A DNA stretch of 64,000 bases, taken from assembly GCF_000399685.1 (NCBI RefSeq), contig NZ_KB976987.1, positions 2,743,954 through 2,807,953 on the forward strand. The letters run 5' to 3'. The DNA is from Acinetobacter pittii ANC 4050. Its GTDB lineage: Bacteria > Pseudomonadota > Gammaproteobacteria > Pseudomonadales > Moraxellaceae. Positions 50,251 to 60,158 of this stretch are shown here, piece by piece. Position 1 is the stretch's first letter, and each line of letters opens with the position of its first letter. A program made the translations under genes and the position numbers. The notes below the pieces were generated by a model. It did no database searches. It was not told the origin of the DNA and saw only the letters and a list, made by a program, of their open reading frames with translations.

Positions 50251-50520
50251 ATGAGTCGCCAAGTATTTTGCCGTAAATATCAAAAGGAAATGGAAGGTTT
50301 AGACTTCGCTCCTTTCCCGGGTGCTAAAGGCCAAGATTTTTTTGAAAATGTTTCTAAGCAAGCATGGCAAGAATGGTTACAGCATCAAACTACGCTCATT
50401 AATGAAAAACGTTTAAACGTGTTTGAACCAGAAGCAAAAAAGTTTCTAGAAGAGCAACGTGAAAAATTCTTCAATAATGATGAAAGCGTAGAAAAAGCTG
50501 AGGGCTGGAAACCAGAATAA
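50251..50520 (+). CDS. yggX: YggX-type Fe(II) trafficking and oxidative protection protein
   Basis: A small 89-residue cytosolic protein with the family pattern [20 protein letters not shown] (Cys7), [20 protein letters not shown] and [13 protein letters not shown]. YggX protects iron-sulfur proteins from oxidation and is linked to MutY function in enteric bacteria. An AAGGA precedes the ATG nine bases after argH, so the two genes are cotranscribed, and a terminator follows. Confidence 0.93.
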   Translation: MSRQVFCRKYQKEMEGLDFAPFPGAKGQDFFENVSKQAWQEWLQHQTTLINEKRLNVFEPEAKKFLEEQREKFFNNDESVEKAEGWKPE

Positions 50521-50549
50521 TCGGTTCCTTTTAGCTTTTTCATCATTAA

Positions 50550-50587
50550 AAAGGCGGATCTATATACATAGATCCGCCTTTTTTTAC
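50550..50587. terminator. argH-yggX terminator
   Basis: A perfect 13-bp stem AAGGCGGATCTAT (50551-50563) and ATAGATCCGCCTT (50568-50580) with loop ATAC is followed by TTTTT. Confidence 0.93.
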
Positions 50588-50627
50588 GTGAAACTTACAC
50601 AAACATAAAAAGCCTTACATAGAGAGC

Positions 50628-50757
50628 ACAGGACTCTACATGACATCAAAAAGCGAAAAACTTAATATCACTCTATAGCAAGAAGAACACGATCCCTGTC
50701 GTGTTTATGCACTTGATTTTCTGTCCTGAACTTCCCCCCAAAGTTCGGGACATTTTT
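50628..50757 (+). ncRNA. Candidate small RNA with its own promoter and terminator
   Basis: Between the yggX terminator and phoU lies a promoter-like TTACAC (50595-50600), 17 bases, CATAGA (50618-50623). Downstream are a hairpin AACACGA/TCGTGTT (50686-50705) with C-rich loop TCCCTG and an intrinsic terminator GTCCTGAACTT/AAGTTCGGGAC (50723-50751) with loop CCCCCCA and a T-run. No protein frame is present. C-rich loops in small RNAs often pair with ribosome binding sites. The 5' end is a guess. Confidence 0.5.
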
Positions 50758-50773
50758 TTATCTATTATTTTTA

Positions 50774-50803
50774 AAAATAAAAAAGCCTTGCTTCAAACAA
50801 GGC
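50774..50803 (-). terminator. phoU terminator
   Basis: GCCTTG (50785-50790) pairs with CAAGGC (50798-50803). On the reverse strand the stem is followed by TTTTTTATTT. It lies about 20 bases after the phoU stop codon. Confidence 0.8.
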
Positions 50804-50825
50804 CTTTAAATATTTCAGCTCAAGA

Positions 50826-51548
50826 TTATTTTTCGTGGACTTTGGCTTCAATTTCTTCAATTTTAGTATGACGAGCATCAAAGCCTTTCGCCATATAAAT
50901 GACTTGCTCAGCAATGTTACGAGCATGATCGCCAATACGCTCTAATGAACGTAAAACCCACATCACATTAATTACACGAGCAATATGTCGCGGGTCTTCA
51001 ATCATATAAGTCATTAATGTGCGCGTTGCTGATTGATATTCACGGTCGATGTCAGCATCGGCTAAAAGTACACGTAAAGCTTGATCTGCATCTAAACGCG
51101 CAAAAGCATCAAGTGCATCATGAATCATGACACGAACTTGGTTACCAATATGACGTGTTTCCATGTAGCCACGAGGTGAACCACCCTCTTCACAGAGGTT
51201 TTGTGCAATACGGGCAATTTTTGCAGCTTCATCACCAATGCGCTCAAGGTCAGTATTGGCTTTGCTCATGGCAATAACCATACGTAAGTCAATTGCTGCT
51301 GGATGACGTCGTGCCAAAATCAACGTCAGACCTTCATCAATATCACGTTCATATTGGTTAACGGCATTATCTTTAAATTGAACATCAATCGCTAAATTTG
51401 CATCTGTATCAAGTAAAGCATGAATTGCATTGGCAACCTGTTGTTCGACCAAGCCACCCATGGTCATAAACTTTGTGTTTACATCTTGCAAATCTTCATT
51501 AAATTGAGAAGAAATATGATGGCTTAACACCGGATTACTCGGACTCAA
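50826..51548 (-). CDS. phoU: PhoU, phosphate signalling regulator
   Basis: PhoU damps the PhoR-PhoB response when phosphate is sufficient. The 240-residue protein has the two PhoU helical repeats with acidic metal-binding patterns: DLERIGDEAAKIARIAQNL and SLERIGDHARNIAEQVIYMA. Start choice: a TTG at 51548 lies six bases after a perfect GGAGG and gives the family length with HHISSQFNEDL near the N-terminus; the ATG at 51593 would add 15 residues lacking similarity. The gene is not beside pst genes here. Confidence 0.93.
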   Translation of the reverse strand: MSPSNPVLSHHISSQFNEDLQDVNTKFMTMGGLVEQQVANAIHALLDTDANLAIDVQFKDNAVNQYERDIDEGLTLILARRHPAAIDLRMVIAMSKANTDLERIGDEAAKIARIAQNLCEEGGSPRGYMETRHIGNQVRVMIHDALDAFARLDADQALRVLLADADIDREYQSATRTLMTYMIEDPRHIARVINVMWVLRSLERIGDHARNIAEQVIYMAKGFDARHTKIEEIEAKVHEK

Positions 51549-51653
51549 GGGAAGCCTCCAACATGATGGCGCAGGAATAAAATGATTGAGCATTAAAACA
51601 CAGCAATCATTAAGTTTTTATGACAAAATTAAATTTCAGATAAAAGCATTTTA

Positions 51654-53000
51654 TTACTGATACGTTAACCAGCTATTGAGCTCAACCAGATCTTTTTCAC
51701 CTAATTGGCCTACCGCAGCTTTTAAACGAAGTACATTCAATAAATAGTCATACTGAGCATTAAGATAATCCTGTTTTGCAGAAAAAGCATTACGCTGCGC
51801 TAATAAAACATCAACCATACTTTTTAGGCCTTCGTTATAACTTGCTTTCGAGGCTTGAGAAACTAAAGAAGATGAATCCATTGCAGCTTTTCTTGCTTCG
51901 AGTTTGGCTTGATCGGTATCGACCTGCATAAATGCACTTTTCACATCGACATTGGCACGGCGAATCGCTGCATCAAGTTGTGCCTGCGCTTTACTGGCTT
52001 CCACAGTGGCTTTTTTAATTGATGTTCGGGTCCGCCCGCCATTAAATAAATTCCAATTCATTTCTACCCCAACCTGATCAAATTTTCCGTCAGTCGAAAT
52101 GAGCGTCTCTGGTGTTTGTTTGGTATAGCCATAGCTTGCCACAGCATCTATTTGGGGATAAAGCGCTGCCTTTTCTACACGGCGCTGGTCCTCACTATAT
52201 TTTTGCTGTAAGCGGGCTTGCTGAATTTTTAAGTTTTTTTGCTGCGCCAAAGAAAGCCAGTCATTAAGCTCTGCTGGATAAGGCTTTTGAAAATTAAAAT
52301 CACTTCGCAGTACAGCGAGTTTATCTTGATAAGAACCAATATATTCAGAAAGCTGCTCTTGGGCCAAAAGTAATTGAACATTGGTTGAAATACGATTGGC
52401 TCTGGCATTTTGATATTGGGCATTTGCTTCACTCACATCACTACGTGCCACCAACCCTTCTTTGAGTTTGGCATTCATCATATTGAGCTGTTCAAGCAAA
52501 GCCTTTTCTTCTTGTAAATATGCAACACTCAACGCCTGCTGACGCAACACATTAAAATAGGCTTCTGCCACATTTAAAACATGATCTTGTTTTTGCAGTC
52601 TTAAAGTAATTTCACTTAAGGCAACCGAAGTTTTAACTTGCTTATATCCTTCCCAGGCATCCATTCGAAATAATGGCTGACGTGCAGTGAGAGTCGCTTG
52701 TCGAGTCGTTGACGTGTTACTTACCAAAGCATCTGACAACCCTTCTTGGTCAACACCCGGAAAGTTTGAACGTTTTACAGTTTGTCGATTACGAGTAATG
52801 TTCCCAGACAATGTGACGGTGGGTAATAACGCTCCCGTTGCCAAGCCTAAATTAAGTTGATCTGCTTCATATTGTTGTTGATTGGCTTGCCATGTCGGAT
52901 CATTTTGTTTTGCGCGCTCATAAGCTTCAACCAAATCTAGAGCAAAGCTCGAAGATGCAAAACTCCAAAGGCCCACAGCGACCATTAATTTTATTTTCAT
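51654..53000 (-). CDS. tolC: TolC-family outer-membrane efflux channel (AbuO-like)
   Basis: A 448-residue TolC-type protein: signal peptide IKLMVAVGLWSFASSSFA, then the repeated helix-strand layout of the family (TLTARQPLFRMDAWEGYKQV and, in the second half, VGVEMNWNLFNGGRTRTSIK). TolC trimers form a channel-tunnel serving RND and ABC exporters and type I secretion. In Acinetobacter this chromosomal homologue is known as AbuO. It is monocistronic between phoU and the EamA exporter gene. Confidence 0.9.
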   Translation of the reverse strand: MKIKLMVAVGLWSFASSSFALDLVEAYERAKQNDPTWQANQQQYEADQLNLGLATGALLPTVTLSGNITRNRQTVKRSNFPGVDQEGLSDALVSNTSTTRQATLTARQPLFRMDAWEGYKQVKTSVALSEITLRLQKQDHVLNVAEAYFNVLRQQALSVAYLQEEKALLEQLNMMNAKLKEGLVARSDVSEANAQYQNARANRISTNVQLLLAQEQLSEYIGSYQDKLAVLRSDFNFQKPYPAELNDWLSLAQQKNLKIQQARLQQKYSEDQRRVEKAALYPQIDAVASYGYTKQTPETLISTDGKFDQVGVEMNWNLFNGGRTRTSIKKATVEASKAQAQLDAAIRRANVDVKSAFMQVDTDQAKLEARKAAMDSSSLVSQASKASYNEGLKSMVDVLLAQRNAFSAKQDYLNAQYDYLLNVLRLKAAVGQLGEKDLVELNSWLTYQ

Positions 53001-53080
53001 TGTTCAAATCAACGATAAAACTTGCTCTTAAGACTAAGAAAAATTCTAATCAAACTCAAGCCATTAAAAGTTTTAGTTTT

Positions 53081-53986
53081 TTAAGCGTCCTTAGTTTTTG
53101 ACAAGATTAAAATACAAATAAAAATCAAAAACATGCCTATCCAACCGACCCATGAAATATGCTCACCAACCAAAACAATCGCAAAAATCGCAGCAACTAA
53201 AGGTTCGAATAAAGTTAGGGTGGTCGCTTTGCTGGCATTTACTGTTTTTAGACCAAAACCGAAAAGTAAATAACCCAAAAACATAGGAATCAGCATCATA
53301 TAGCCAGCCACAAGTAGATTGGTTGAGCTTTGCAGTAACCCTCCCCCTGTAATCAACAAAGTAGGCAGTAAAATAACTGCTCCACCACCCATAATCATGC
53401 CCATTGCAGCTTTAGCAGCAACGCCCCGATCTATTAATCTTTTCGCAGCCCATGAATAAAGCGAATAAGTTGTAGCAGCGACCAACCCAAGGAAAATACC
53501 GAAGAATTTATTCCATTGATTTGTACTCTCTTGAACCGCATGACTTTCACCCATCGACAACATACTTACACCAAGCACCCCGCACACAAAACTTAGAAAC
53601 CAGATAGCCGATAAAGCTTTACGATCAAAAAATCGCTCTAAAATTGCTGCGATCAATGGAGCAGTACCAATTGAAACCACGGTGCCAATCGTAATGCCCG
53701 CATAATGCATTGAGGAATAAAAGGCCAAAGGATAAATACCAACTGCCGCTACGCCTAAAAGAAGTATTGAAAGATTTTCTCTTATGAATTGCCGGTTTTC
53801 CCGAATTGCTCTTGAAGCAACCAAAGCTTGTAAAAGGCCTCCTCCGCCCATTGCTACAGCGCCAATGGCAAGTGGGCCAAGTGTCGGAGCAAATGCGGCC
53901 GCAGTACCTGTTGTTCCCCACAGAACAGAGGCAACTAAAATCGCGATTGTGCCTCCATAGCTACTATTTTTAATGAGGCTAATCAT
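53081..53986 (-). CDS. EamA/DMT-family exporter
   Basis: A 301-residue inner-membrane protein with two five-helix EamA repeats: repeat 1 with AILVASVLWGTTGTAAAFAP and repeat 2 with FGIFLGLVAATTYSLYSWAA and KATTLTLFEPLVAAIFAIVL, the usual ExxxA pattern. EamA transporters export metabolites or amino acids; the substrate is not predictable. The start overlaps the end of the upstream tetR gene by eight bases, so the regulator and transporter are cotranscribed. Confidence 0.88.
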   Translation of the reverse strand: MISLIKNSSYGGTIAILVASVLWGTTGTAAAFAPTLGPLAIGAVAMGGGGLLQALVASRAIRENRQFIRENLSILLLGVAAVGIYPLAFYSSMHYAGITIGTVVSIGTAPLIAAILERFFDRKALSAIWFLSFVCGVLGVSMLSMGESHAVQESTNQWNKFFGIFLGLVAATTYSLYSWAAKRLIDRGVAAKAAMGMIMGGGAVILLPTLLITGGGLLQSSTNLLVAGYMMLIPMFLGYLLFGFGLKTVNASKATTLTLFEPLVAAIFAIVLVGEHISWVGWIGMFLIFICILILSKTKDA

Positions 53987-54560
53987 GTGGGCATTCTCTA
54001 TTTAAAATGTCTTCTGCCATTTGTTTTGCCAAGAGAAGTTGACGACTGTTACCTTCCAACCCTGCTCGTGCCATCGAACCTTCTAAAAGAAAAGAAAGCT
54101 GTGTAGCCATATAGCTAATACGCTGTGAGTCGGGTATTAATTTCTTTAAATGCTCAGCAACAATAGCCTCAACTTCTTCTTTATGCTGTCTTACCGAGCT
54201 TCGCCCTGCACTATTTGCCGGAAACTCAGCCGCAGCATTCAATAATCCACAACCTCGAAAGCCTTTTTCATAGGCAAATTCTGCATGGTCTTGATAGGCA
54301 TCAAACACAGCTAAAATGGCTTGTTTTGCTGTTTTTGTTTTTTCTAAACGTGTGTGATAGAGGTCAAGCCACTCTTGATGTCGTGCAGCAATGTAGGCAT
54401 CAACAAGATCACCTTTTGAAGAAAAATTATTATAAAGCGACATCTTCGCAACATCTGCTTTAGCCGTAACTGTGTTGATTCCTGTTGCAGTAATGCCATC
54501 GTTATAAAACAAGGTTGCCGCGGCATCGAGAATTTTCTGTCTTGCTGTTTTATCATTCAT
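53979..54560 (-). CDS. TetR-family repressor of the EamA operon
   Basis: A 193-residue regulator. The N-terminal helix-turn-helix (RQKILDAAATLFYNDGITAT, TVTAKADVAKMSLYNNFSSK) is followed by a ligand-binding helical domain with a Cys in GFRGCGLLNAAAEF. The ATG at 54560 is preferred over an in-frame codon at 54569. A palindrome lies 13 bases upstream and is a good candidate for its own operator. The inducing ligand is probably related to the exporter substrate. Confidence 0.88.
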   Translation of the reverse strand: MNDKTARQKILDAAATLFYNDGITATGINTVTAKADVAKMSLYNNFSSKGDLVDAYIAARHQEWLDLYHTRLEKTKTAKQAILAVFDAYQDHAEFAYEKGFRGCGLLNAAAEFPANSAGRSSVRQHKEEVEAIVAEHLKKLIPDSQRISYMATQLSFLLEGSMARAGLEGNSRQLLLAKQMAEDILNRECPHD

Positions 54561-54573
54561 AGCTTTCAATTAA

Positions 54574-54587
54574 GTAGACCGACCTAC
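54574..54587 (-). promoter_or_regulatory. Predicted TetR operator
   Basis: GTAGACCGACCTAC has palindromic outer arms GTAG/CTAC around a central CG. It lies immediately upstream of the tetR ATG, where it would block transcription of the tetR-EamA operon. Confidence 0.5.
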
Positions 54588-54667
54588 CTAATAATAAAGA
54601 TTTCTAACAATGATGCAATCTTTTTAAGCGTTATAATTTGAGCAATATTAATTTCTAGAAAAGTACA

Positions 54668-55753
54668 ATGATGAAAAAAGTTCTATTGATGAGTATATGC
54701 AGTGCACTACTTTTAGCTGGATGTAGCAAAACATCAGAGCAAGATCAAGCTATATCTAAAGAGCAAAAACCAACTGAACAAAAGGCTTCTCAAAAACAAG
54801 ACAGCAGTTGCTTACAAATTATGGTAGCCATGCACACGATTAATCAGAACAGTAAAATAGAAGACTTAAATCAAATTAATGAAAAGCTTAAAACCTGTGT
54901 TCCTTCGTTAAAAAATGAGGAACAGCTTAAGCTAATTGATGCATCAACAACCATGTATCAACGTTTTCTTAAACAAGACTACACTGAAAAAACAGGCCGA
55001 GCTTTTGAAGCTTTTGGCTATGCTGTTTTAGAACATAAACAACAAGACCTTAAAAAGGTCATCCAAACTCAGAAAAAGCTCTTCGCTCAACTGAGCCCGC
55101 GTGATCAATATTTACTTCAACATGAAGGCCAAGCCTATATTGAGCTGCTTTATCAAGGTGAAGGCATGTTTACCTATCGACGTCAGCCAAACTATTTAGT
55201 TGATATTTTTTCTAAAGCCTTACCCGTTGATCAAAAAGAGTTCTTAACTCGTATGGCGAAAGACAATCAAAATATTTTCTATAATGACGGTGCGTTGGCT
55301 ATTTCTTGGAAAGAGCTCAATGAACGTGCATTGTTTTGGGAAAAATTTATTCAAAAGTATCCAAAAAGCCACTTTATTGGTGATGCCAAATTACTCTTTA
55401 ACGAATATCGCTATTTTATTTTCTTTGGCTTAGATAACACCCCTGTGTCAGATGAATATGCGCCGAACACATGGTTTGATAAAGATGCGCTTCAGCAAAT
55501 TCGGTTTCTCTCTACACAAAATGAATCGAGTTTAGCCAAACCTGCTCAACTGTTTCTTAAGTTTATTGCCACGCCTGTAGAGGAACGCAATAAACAATTT
55601 AAAATAGATTTAACTGATAAGAATGGCGATAAAAAATCAAATTATCAGATTACGCATGAACAACTTGAGCAGTTATTGAAATTTGATTCGCCATGGAACA
55701 CTGAAGTCTATCGTGACTGCCATATGGATGCGGTTTGTATAGATACAAATTGA
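54668..55753 (+). CDS. Lipoprotein of unknown function
   Basis: A 361-residue lipoprotein. The signal peptide (KKVLLMSICSALLLAGC) ends in a textbook lipobox with Cys19. A Lys/Gln/Ser-rich linker follows, then a mostly helical domain with Tyr- and Phe-rich segments such as FYNDGALAISWKELNERALF and YPKSHFIGDAKLLFNEYRYF. A few Cys residues occur near the C-terminus (YRDCHMDAVC). I do not recognise the family. Two adjacent ATG codons make the start uncertain by one residue. It is followed by the TPP riboswitch. Confidence 0.75.
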   Translation: MMKKVLLMSICSALLLAGCSKTSEQDQAISKEQKPTEQKASQKQDSSCLQIMVAMHTINQNSKIEDLNQINEKLKTCVPSLKNEEQLKLIDASTTMYQRFLKQDYTEKTGRAFEAFGYAVLEHKQQDLKKVIQTQKKLFAQLSPRDQYLLQHEGQAYIELLYQGEGMFTYRRQPNYLVDIFSKALPVDQKEFLTRMAKDNQNIFYNDGALAISWKELNERALFWEKFIQKYPKSHFIGDAKLLFNEYRYFIFFGLDNTPVSDEYAPNTWFDKDALQQIRFLSTQNESSLAKPAQLFLKFIATPVEERNKQFKIDLTDKNGDKKSNYQITHEQLEQLLKFDSPWNTEVYRDCHMDAVCIDTN

Positions 55754-55792
55754 CAATGCCAGCCAACCTAAAACATGTTAGTCTTTAAATCG

Positions 55793-55910
55793 CTTGACGG
55801 AGCGCGAGTAATAGCTCGCTGAGATTGTGTAAATTCCGTGTTATCGCAACACCAGTTTGATCACAAGTACCGTTGAACCTGATCAGGTTAAGACCTGCGT
55901 AGGAATCAAG
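55793..55910 (+). promoter_or_regulatory. TPP riboswitch (THI element) controlling thiC
   Basis: The closing stem CTTGA/TCAAG spans 55793-55910. Inside are the conserved CTGAGA (55819-55824) and the core TTGAACCTGATC through ACCTGCGTAGGAA (about 55873-55905). It lies 102 bases before thiC. A following ATTTATC/GATAAAT hairpin (55935-55955) may be part of the expression platform. Confidence 0.93.
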
Positions 55911-55981
55911 CCATCTGAAAACTTAAAGCCTTAAATTTATCTCATAAAGATAAATCCGCCATCGTTTTTGGTCGTGCTTGA

Positions 55982-57889
<1,908 letters not shown>

Positions 57890-57923
57890 ATATTCAAAAA
57901 AAACACTTGCCTAGCCATGATTC

Positions 57924-57961
57924 TCGGTTAGGATGAAATAAATAGATTTCGTCCTGACCGA
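57924..57961 (+). other. Long RNA-type hairpin directly before nudF
   Basis: Bases 57924-57939 can pair with 57946-57961 as a 16-bp stem with two G-U pairs and a 6-base loop (AAATAG). It ends three bases before the nudF ATG and there is no T-run, so it is not a terminator. It would occupy the position of a ribosome binding site. Confidence 0.55.
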
Positions 57962-57964
57962 ATC

Positions 57965-58600
57965 ATGAGTATTGTTGAACGTCCAAGTTATACATCTAAA
58001 GATGTCGAAGTAACATCACGTGAATCTCTATTCCGGAGTTTTATTCAAGTTGAAAAAGTCAGCCTTCGACATCGTCTATTTAATCAAACTAAATATACTC
58101 ATGTATTGCAACGTGAACTCGTTCATCGGCCTGAAGCGGCTGGCGTTCTACTTTATAACGATCAAAAGCAACAGTTTGCATTGATTGAACAGTTTCGTGT
58201 TGGGGCTTTAGACGACTCTCAATCTCCATGGCAGCTGGAAATAATTGCAGGCGTATTAGATGGAGACGAATCTCCCGAAACTTGTATTCGACGAGAGAGT
58301 CTCGAAGAGTCTGGATGTGAAATTCAGGACTTAAAGCATCTATTTAGTTTTTATCCCTCTGCCGGGGCGTGTTCCGAATTTTTTCATTTGTATGCTGCCG
58401 AAACTGAATTACCCACTGAAGGTGGAATATTTGGCGTAGATGATGAGGGTGAAAATATTCAACTCCATTTATTTAATTATAGTGACATCCAGCCCCTACT
58501 CGACAGTGGACGTTTAAGAAATGCTCCTGTCATTATGGCGTTACAATGGTTATCTCAACACATCACAACGATAATAAAATCCGACGAGGTAGGACGGTGA
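57965..58600 (+). CDS. nudF: NudF-type ADP-ribose pyrophosphatase (Nudix)
   Basis: A 211-residue Nudix hydrolase that splits ADP-ribose to AMP and ribose 5-phosphate. The Nudix box is GVLDGDESPETCIRRESLEE followed by SGCEI, matching GX5EX7REX2EEXG, preceded by LIEQFRVGALDD and ending in the usual C-terminal segment. There is no visible ribosome binding site; instead a strong hairpin ends just before the ATG. The TGA stop overlaps the GTG start of cpdA. Both genes remain close to the same pathway of nucleotide turnover. Confidence 0.88.
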   Translation: MSIVERPSYTSKDVEVTSRESLFRSFIQVEKVSLRHRLFNQTKYTHVLQRELVHRPEAAGVLLYNDQKQQFALIEQFRVGALDDSQSPWQLEIIAGVLDGDESPETCIRRESLEESGCEIQDLKHLFSFYPSAGACSEFFHLYAAETELPTEGGIFGVDDEGENIQLHLFNYSDIQPLLDSGRLRNAPVIMALQWLSQHITTIIKSDEVGR

Positions 58601-59409
58601 CTTTTCAAGTCTCAACACTTTCACAAAAAGACCATGTCATTATACAAATTACCGATACCCACCTATTGGAGTATCCACATTTAGAATTTGTGGGTATGAA
58701 TCCTGAAGAAAGTTTTCATGCCATTATTCAGCAAATACGAAATAAACATCCTGAAATTGATGCTATCGTCCATACGGGTGATCTGGCTCAGGCACCAACA
58801 CCTATTACCTACAAACGCTATATTCAATATATGCAAACGCTTGGTCTACCTTTTTTTCAGACCTTAGGTAATCATGACAATGTTGACCATTTTCCATTGC
58901 ATAAAGAGAACCATCAGGAACCGGTGGTGATTGGCTTAGGAAACTGGCGCGTTATTTTATTAAATAGTGCGGTAAAAGGTCATATTGATGGGCATCTATC
59001 AGAAGAACAGCTAGAGAACTTAACGGCTTTACTCAAAGAGTTTGCAGACAACCCGATTTTGCTAGCTTGTCATCACCATCCTTTTGCCATGAAATCGAAA
59101 TGGATTGATCATCACAAACTACAAAATTCTAATGCTTTGCTTACAGCATTAACGCCGTTTAAAAATGTAAAAGCATTAGTCTGTGGCCATGTCCATCAGG
59201 ACTCCATAAACATTTGGCAAGGGGTCGAATTTTTCTCGACTCCATCGACAAGTGTTCAGTTTAAACCATTTAGTAATGATTTTGCTTTAGATCAAAATGC
59301 TCCTGGCTACCGTTACATTCGTCTAAAAAACGACGGTAGCTTTGAAACAGAAGTCTTCCGTCTTGAAAATTTTCAAGGACATATAAACACTGATATTTCA
59401 GGCTATTAG
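58597..59409 (+). CDS. cpdA: CpdA, 3',5'-cyclic AMP phosphodiesterase
   Basis: A 270-residue class III cyclic nucleotide phosphodiesterase of the calcineurin-like fold. Metal-binding motifs are visible: IQITDTHLLE (D-x-H), VHTGDLAQAP, TLGNHDN, ACHHHPF and VCGHVHQDS. It lowers cAMP. A GTG at 58597, with GAGG eight bases upstream, overlaps the nudF stop as GTGA, giving translational coupling; the ATG at 58546 inside nudF is rejected. This nudF-cpdA order is as in enteric bacteria. Confidence 0.9.
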   Translation: MTFQVSTLSQKDHVIIQITDTHLLEYPHLEFVGMNPEESFHAIIQQIRNKHPEIDAIVHTGDLAQAPTPITYKRYIQYMQTLGLPFFQTLGNHDNVDHFPLHKENHQEPVVIGLGNWRVILLNSAVKGHIDGHLSEEQLENLTALLKEFADNPILLACHHHPFAMKSKWIDHHKLQNSNALLTALTPFKNVKALVCGHVHQDSINIWQGVEFFSTPSTSVQFKPFSNDFALDQNAPGYRYIRLKNDGSFETEVFRLENFQGHINTDISGY

Positions 59410-59521
59410 CCCTATTTCTTATATGCTTATATATAATTATGACTGGGGTAAACACGTTTTGAAAATATTTACGGGTCGGAATGACTATCATCTTGCAGGA
59501 AAAATCTATATGATGACGACC

Positions 59522-59550
59522 CGATGGGAAAATCCCATCGATGGTTTTCT
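59522..59550 (+). terminator. Probable cpdA terminator
   Basis: CGATGGGA (59522-59529) pairs with TCCCATCG (59533-59540) around AAA, followed by ATGGTTTTCT. The T-run is imperfect. Confidence 0.5.
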
Positions 59551-59560
59551 ATAAAAACAC

Positions 59561-59590
59561 TTGCATATCACCATATTTTTTGCGTATAGA
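59561..59590 (+). promoter_or_regulatory. Possible dksA promoter
   Basis: TTGCAT (59561-59566), 18 bases and TATAGA (59585-59590) lie 30 bases before the dksA ATG. Assigned by eye only. Confidence 0.35.
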
Positions 59591-59620
59591 TAATACGTGT
59601 ATGATGAGGAATGCCCTATT

Positions 59621-60157
59621 ATGGCGAATGACAACCACAACCAAGTTTTGGATGAACATACAGAAGTTGTAGTGGAAGGTGACAAAGCTTCTGCAAAACG
59701 TGCACGTAAAGTGAAACCTAAAACTTCTGACATAGGCACAACTGCAAGTTTATTTGGTATTGCACCTTATCAACCTAAGAAAAATGAAGAGTACATGTCT
59801 GAAGGACAGCTCGAGCATTTCCGACAAATTCTGCAAGCATGGAAAGCTGAATTAATGTCTGAAGTTGATCGTACTTTAAATACGATGCAAGACGAATCAA
59901 CTGCACTGCCAGATGTAAACGACCGTGCTACCCAAGAAGAAGAATTTGCAATTGAATTACGTACACGTGACCGTGAACGTAAGTTAATTCGTAAAATCGA
60001 ACAATCTATGGAAGCAATTAAGAATGAAGACTACGGTTTCTGTGAAACTTGTGGTATTGAAATCGGCTTACGTCGTTTAGAAGCACGTCCAACTGCAACT
60101 TTATGTATTGATTGCAAAACTTTGGCAGAAATTAAAGAGAAGCAAAATAACGGTTAA
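59621..60157 (+). CDS. dksA: DksA, RNA polymerase-binding stringent response factor
   Basis: DksA enters the secondary channel of RNA polymerase and works with ppGpp to repress rRNA and activate amino-acid genes. The 178-residue protein has the coiled-coil tip LPDVNDRATQEEEFAIELR with the two acidic residues, and the zinc finger CETCGIEIGL with the second pair CIDC. The N-terminal extension of about 30 residues is longer than in E. coli (151 residues) and is charged. GAGGA precedes the ATG at 59621. gluQ follows immediately, the conserved dksA-gluQ pair. Confidence 0.95.
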   Translation: MANDNHNQVLDEHTEVVVEGDKASAKRARKVKPKTSDIGTTASLFGIAPYQPKKNEEYMSEGQLEHFRQILQAWKAELMSEVDRTLNTMQDESTALPDVNDRATQEEEFAIELRTRDRERKLIRKIEQSMEAIKNEDYGFCETCGIEIGLRRLEARPTATLCIDCKTLAEIKEKQNNG

Positions 60158-60158
60158 T

